This document shows positions 60,698 through 64,000 of a stretch of DNA of 64,000 nucleotides, piece by piece (the stretch's first letter is position 1; every line of letters starts with the position of its first letter). The translations under genes and the position numbers were made by a program. The notes under the pieces were generated by a model. That model searched no databases and was not told the DNA's origin. It saw only the letters and a list, made by a program, of their open reading frames with translations. The DNA is taken from NCBI RefSeq assembly GCF_047511655.1, contig NC_133400.1, positions 8,142,001 to 8,206,000 on the forward strand, in the 5' to 3' direction. The DNA comes from Castor canadensis (taxonomy: Eukaryota > Chordata > Mammalia > Rodentia > Castoridae).

Positions 60698-62510
60698 TCA
60701 TTACGTGCCTTCTCTGTGACCACTCCTGACAGAGGCCCCCTACTTTCATGCACTATGATTCCACTTTTATTAGAAGCCTGAAACAGCTTGGGAAAGGACC
60801 CGCCCCAGTTCTCCCAATGATTTGATTCACTCTTTCTTATTAGTTAATTCTTGTCTGAGTTTATAGAGGCCAGATAGCTTGCAACTTCTCTTCTGAGAAA
60901 AGGACACTCAGCATCACAAGTCTAGTGGCTTGAGTGAATTGGTTTGATTTGGTGATTGACACTGAAGGAATCTACTGCCCCTGAAATGCACTAGCTTCTC
61001 GCCCCCAGCACCCGTGCTCCTTCTATCTCTCCTTTATTTAGTGATCTTCTCATCAAAGTTGCTTCTCACGCACCAAACTCCTTATTTGCTTAAAGGAGTT
61101 GTCTCAGGTGTCTGGGACATGTCTCAGGTGGCACGGTGATGCCAGGTGTGTGAGAGACAGTAGGACCTGCGGGAAGGTGGCCTCTCGTGTGCTCCCCACC
61201 CTCCTCGCTTGGCTATTCTCAGACCAGTGTCGGGACCTCTTTCCACCCTACACTCCATCCGAGGAATTGGAGAGGCAGGTGTTGCTGGGATAGGTTTACC
61301 CGATCTGGTAAATAAAATCACAAGAAGCCCAGCTCGATTTGAACTTCGGATAAATGACAAATGTATTTTTAGTATAAGAAGGTTCCATGTGACATTGGGA
61401 CCTACATGAAGTGTTGACATCTACTTATAATCACAGTTTCTCACTATTTAGCTGAAGTTCAAAGTGAAATGGACAACCTATATTTTATCTGGCAATCCAG
61501 AGTGGGTGCCTTCTTCAGCAGTGTTCTTCCTGCTCCCCAGCCCACCCAAGCCCCTTTCCAGTGCACAGAACACTTAGATAACAGGACGGGATGTGGCACC
61601 TACATTTCACTGGGCCTGTTTCCTTAGGCTTTTCAGGAACTAAAGAAAATGCCTCCCAGAACCCTTCATAGAGGGAAGAGGTAGAGAGACAGGGACTGCC
61701 TCACCACAACTCTTCTGATTGCCTTTTATTTAATTCTTTGACATTGAGGAGACCTGAATATTACCCCTGAGAAATACTAAAGCCAGAGTAGGGTTGTAAA
61801 AGTTATTCTATAGCAATAAAATCAAAACATCTCATGTCAGTATCTGCTTTTCACCTTTGGTGAAGCAGGAATTTTAGGAACTCGGAATTTGGGGAATTGT
61901 GACTTTACCTAAAATCTTTCTGGCAAAATGAGTCCAAGACGCATCTCTAGTTCCCTATGCAGGGGCCTCTCCACTGCTTCCCCAGTGCCTTTTCTTTATT
62001 GGACATAGTTTGGCTGATTCCAGTATCCTCTCAAGTCCCCAGGAAGTGCTCAAGGGCAATCAATTGCCATTCCTCCCATCCACAGGCCTGCGGCCATAAC
62101 TAATTTTGAAAGGAAATGATAAACCACAATTAATCATTAATTTATTTTGTTAAAAAGAAATGTACTGGAGAAAGTTTACAAAATTCAGAAAATCAAAGAT
62201 GCAAATAATAGTCACTTAGTCAATAATAGAAAAATCTTTATTAACATGTATTTTGCTTATATATTTTTGAGGTATAAATACATATGCCCATTCATGTTTG
62301 TGGGCATAAAGAAACATGTTTATAAAATAGCCAATATCTTTAAATAGTTCATCCTGGTCTTTTCATTTAACATACTATTTACACTTAGGATGGTTAAGTG
62401 GTTTTCCTTCTGGGATATGGGCTCAAACTCAGGTAAATCTGAGTCCAAAGTCACTTAAATTTTTTTTTCGAGGAAATGGAATTTAAATGTTTCCCCCATT
62501 CAAATGTTTC
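59131..62510. other. Gene desert, no gene seen
   Basis: Unique-looking DNA with a pyrimidine-rich stretch (59800-59870) and a CA repeat (60664-60695). No exon, RNA gene or SINE is recognised in this 3.4 kb. Confidence 0.45.
60664..60695. repeat. (CA)n microsatellite
   Basis: About 32 bp of pure CA/AC repeat. Confidence 0.97.
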
Positions 62511-63052
62511 CTCATTATAGGTTAAGTCTCCATAATCTGAATACCCAAAATGCTCAAAATCTGAAACTTTGAGAACTGATATGATGCCACAAGTAGAAAA
62601 TTCCACACCTGACCTCGTGATGGGTCACAAAGTGCAGGCACACTAAAAAAATTGTCTAAAATTATCTTCAGTCACGCGTAGATGGTACACATGAGATGTA
62701 AATGAATTTCCTGCTTAGAATTGGGTCCCATGTTGGGTGCCGGTGGCTCATGCCTGTAATCCTAGTATTCAGGAGGCAGAGATCAGGAGGATCGCAGTTC
62801 AAAGCCAGCCCAGGCAAATAATTTGAGAGACCCTATCTCAAAAAACCCTTCACAAAAAAGGGCTGGTGGAATGGTTCAAGGTGTAGGCCCTGAGTTCGAA
62901 TCTCAGTACCACAAAAAGAAAAAACCAAGAATTGGGCCCCATAAGATATCTGATGATATAAATGGAAATATTCTAAAATCCAAAAACAATCTGAAATCTG
63001 AAACACCTCTGGCCCCAATTTTTTGAATAAGTGTAGTCTACCTGTAGTCACA
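62511..63052. mobile_element. Non-autonomous DNA transposon (Tigger/pogo-like), split by a SINE
   Basis: The left part reads 'aggttaagtctccataatctgaatacccaaaatgctcaaaatctgaaac'. The right end reads 'ctgaaatctgaaacacctctggcccc...gaataagtgtagtctacctg', the order of a common mammalian MITE whose ends read roughly 'gtt(g/a)agcatccctaatc' and 'ggataagggatactcaacctg'. The SINE at 62732-62927 is nested inside. Family name left open. Confidence 0.6.
62732..62927 (+). mobile_element. Composite B1/ID-type SINE with target-site duplications
   Basis: 'gccggtggctcatgcctgtaatcctag', 'gttcaaagccagcc', 'gagaccctatctcaaaa' and the ID-like tail 'ggaatggttcaaggtgtaggccctgagttcgaatctcagtacc' end in an A-rich tail. 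A 15-bp duplication flanks it: agaattgggtcccat (62717-62731) and agaattgggccccat (62928-62942), one mismatch. Confidence 0.92.
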
Positions 63053-64000
63053 TCTGTTCCTTTGATTTCTTCAGGGACTCTGAATTTGAAGTTGCCCTAA
63101 AGGGCCTTGCTGAGATGAAACAGGACAATGGACAAGACTCTGGGTGACTGTCTCCTGGCCCATTTGAATCTCTTGTGAGATCCCAGAAAGCCTGCTCATT
63201 TTTGTATCACAATTTCCCCATCTGAGAAATGGGATATGTCCTCAAGCCAGAATAAATGCCCAGGAAAACAGAATTTTAAAGAAAATGGTTTGAGTGTATG
63301 GAAATATGCACTATTAACCCTCTTGGTTGGGCCACCCTTGAGGCTGTCAGCAAGAATTTCTTACACTTGTTCTAGCTGTTTAAGAGGAAAATGCCTCTCC
63401 TGATGCTTGATGAACATAACACACAGCATCTCTTGTCTGAAATGAAACCAAAACATTTACTGGGTGCTTAGCATCCATACTTCCATCTATATATGCATTT
63501 AGACAACATTCTTTAAATGTCAACCACCATTTAGACACTTACACATACATTATTCCATTTAACCTTTCCAAAAACACCCTCTGAGATATTATTAAAAATT
63601 GTTATTATTAATGCTCCTTTTAAGAGCATTTATTTTGGAATAATTATAAACGTATGGGAAGTTGCTAAAATAGTTCATAGAATTCTGAATACAGTTTGCC
63701 TGACTTTCCCCAATGGAGAATTTTTTCCTGTCTTTTTCTAGTTTTTGGTTTTTTTGTCTGTCTAGCTACTAATACATAAGAAAAATGAGGCCCAGGGTAG
63801 GCAAGTCATTTTCTATCTGGAGAGTGGGTTCAAACTCAGGTAGATCCGAATCCAAAATAAACCCCCGGTCCTGCCAGGGTTTGCTCAGAGGAAGGTAGAA
63901 CTAATGTATCATACCCAGCTAGAGTTGGGAAGCTCTCCTTCTAGAACCAGTACTTCTAGTCTATTTCCTATATCCTAGTCTGCCTCAGGGTGCCCCTGAT
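63053..64000. other. Downstream end of window, old repeats only
   Basis: Reverse-strand MIR-like words at about 63450-63590 ('ttccatttaacctttccaaaaacaccctctgagatatta') and again at about 63775-63870 ('atgaggcccagggtaggcaagtca...gggttcaaactcagg') appear split by 63600-63770. That middle part resembles an old L1 on the reverse strand ('gggaagttgctaaaatagttcatagaattctg...actttccccaatgg'). No gene seen. Confidence 0.4.

Overview
The window is mammalian nuclear DNA carrying one protein-coding gene, the bZIP transcription factor MAF (c-Maf), on the + strand at about 6.74-12.9 kb. A long non-coding downstream flank follows it. The interspersed repeats suggest a castorimorph rodent, most likely a beaver (Castor). 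From 29 kb onward there are many composite SINEs joining a B1/7SL-like head ('catgcctgtaatcc...', 'gtagctaggattataggtgtgagc' on the other strand) to an ID-like tRNA-derived tail ('ggctcaag.ggtag...ccttgagttcaagcccc'). The species call is inference from repeat style only.

Layout. 1-5.9 kb is upstream flank with no gene, an AT-rich POU/homeodomain-type cluster, (GA)n tracts and one good CTCF-like match. About 5.9-8.7 kb is a CpG island holding the promoter (two inverted CCAAT boxes, a MARE-like palindrome, a CRE, a TATA box), an 0.8-kb GC-rich 5'UTR with two uORFs and a G-run tract, and the intact 372-residue MAF reading frame. The stop codon lies inside a splice donor (GTGAGT): reading through gives the short isoform, and splicing to an exon at 12.8 kb gives the long one. 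The first polyadenylation signals cluster at 10.57-10.94 kb. About 17.0-17.5 kb is a second, orphan CpG island. 17.5-64 kb is a gene desert. In human the same side of MAF faces WWOX across a large non-coding interval (established knowledge), so its likely content is enhancers and lncRNA. I found no exon there.

Main observations. (1) The second exon for the long isoform is recognisable (KLEPSVG...WKPQ...RVLTSVF then TGA). However, it has 4 more bases than the human protein implies between the acceptor and this segment, and the human-type frame also has a TGA directly before it, so the human-type tail cannot be made here. (2) No SINE is visible in the first 29 kb around MAF, while they are dense afterwards. 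(3) At 27.7 and 29.1 kb there are two copies of one unique-looking segment, the second split by a SINE with target-site duplications. (4) There is a perfect 12-bp-arm palindrome with two CACGTG E-boxes at 27.0 kb. I found no CRISPR array, phage, operon or other prokaryotic-type system, and no new multi-gene system.
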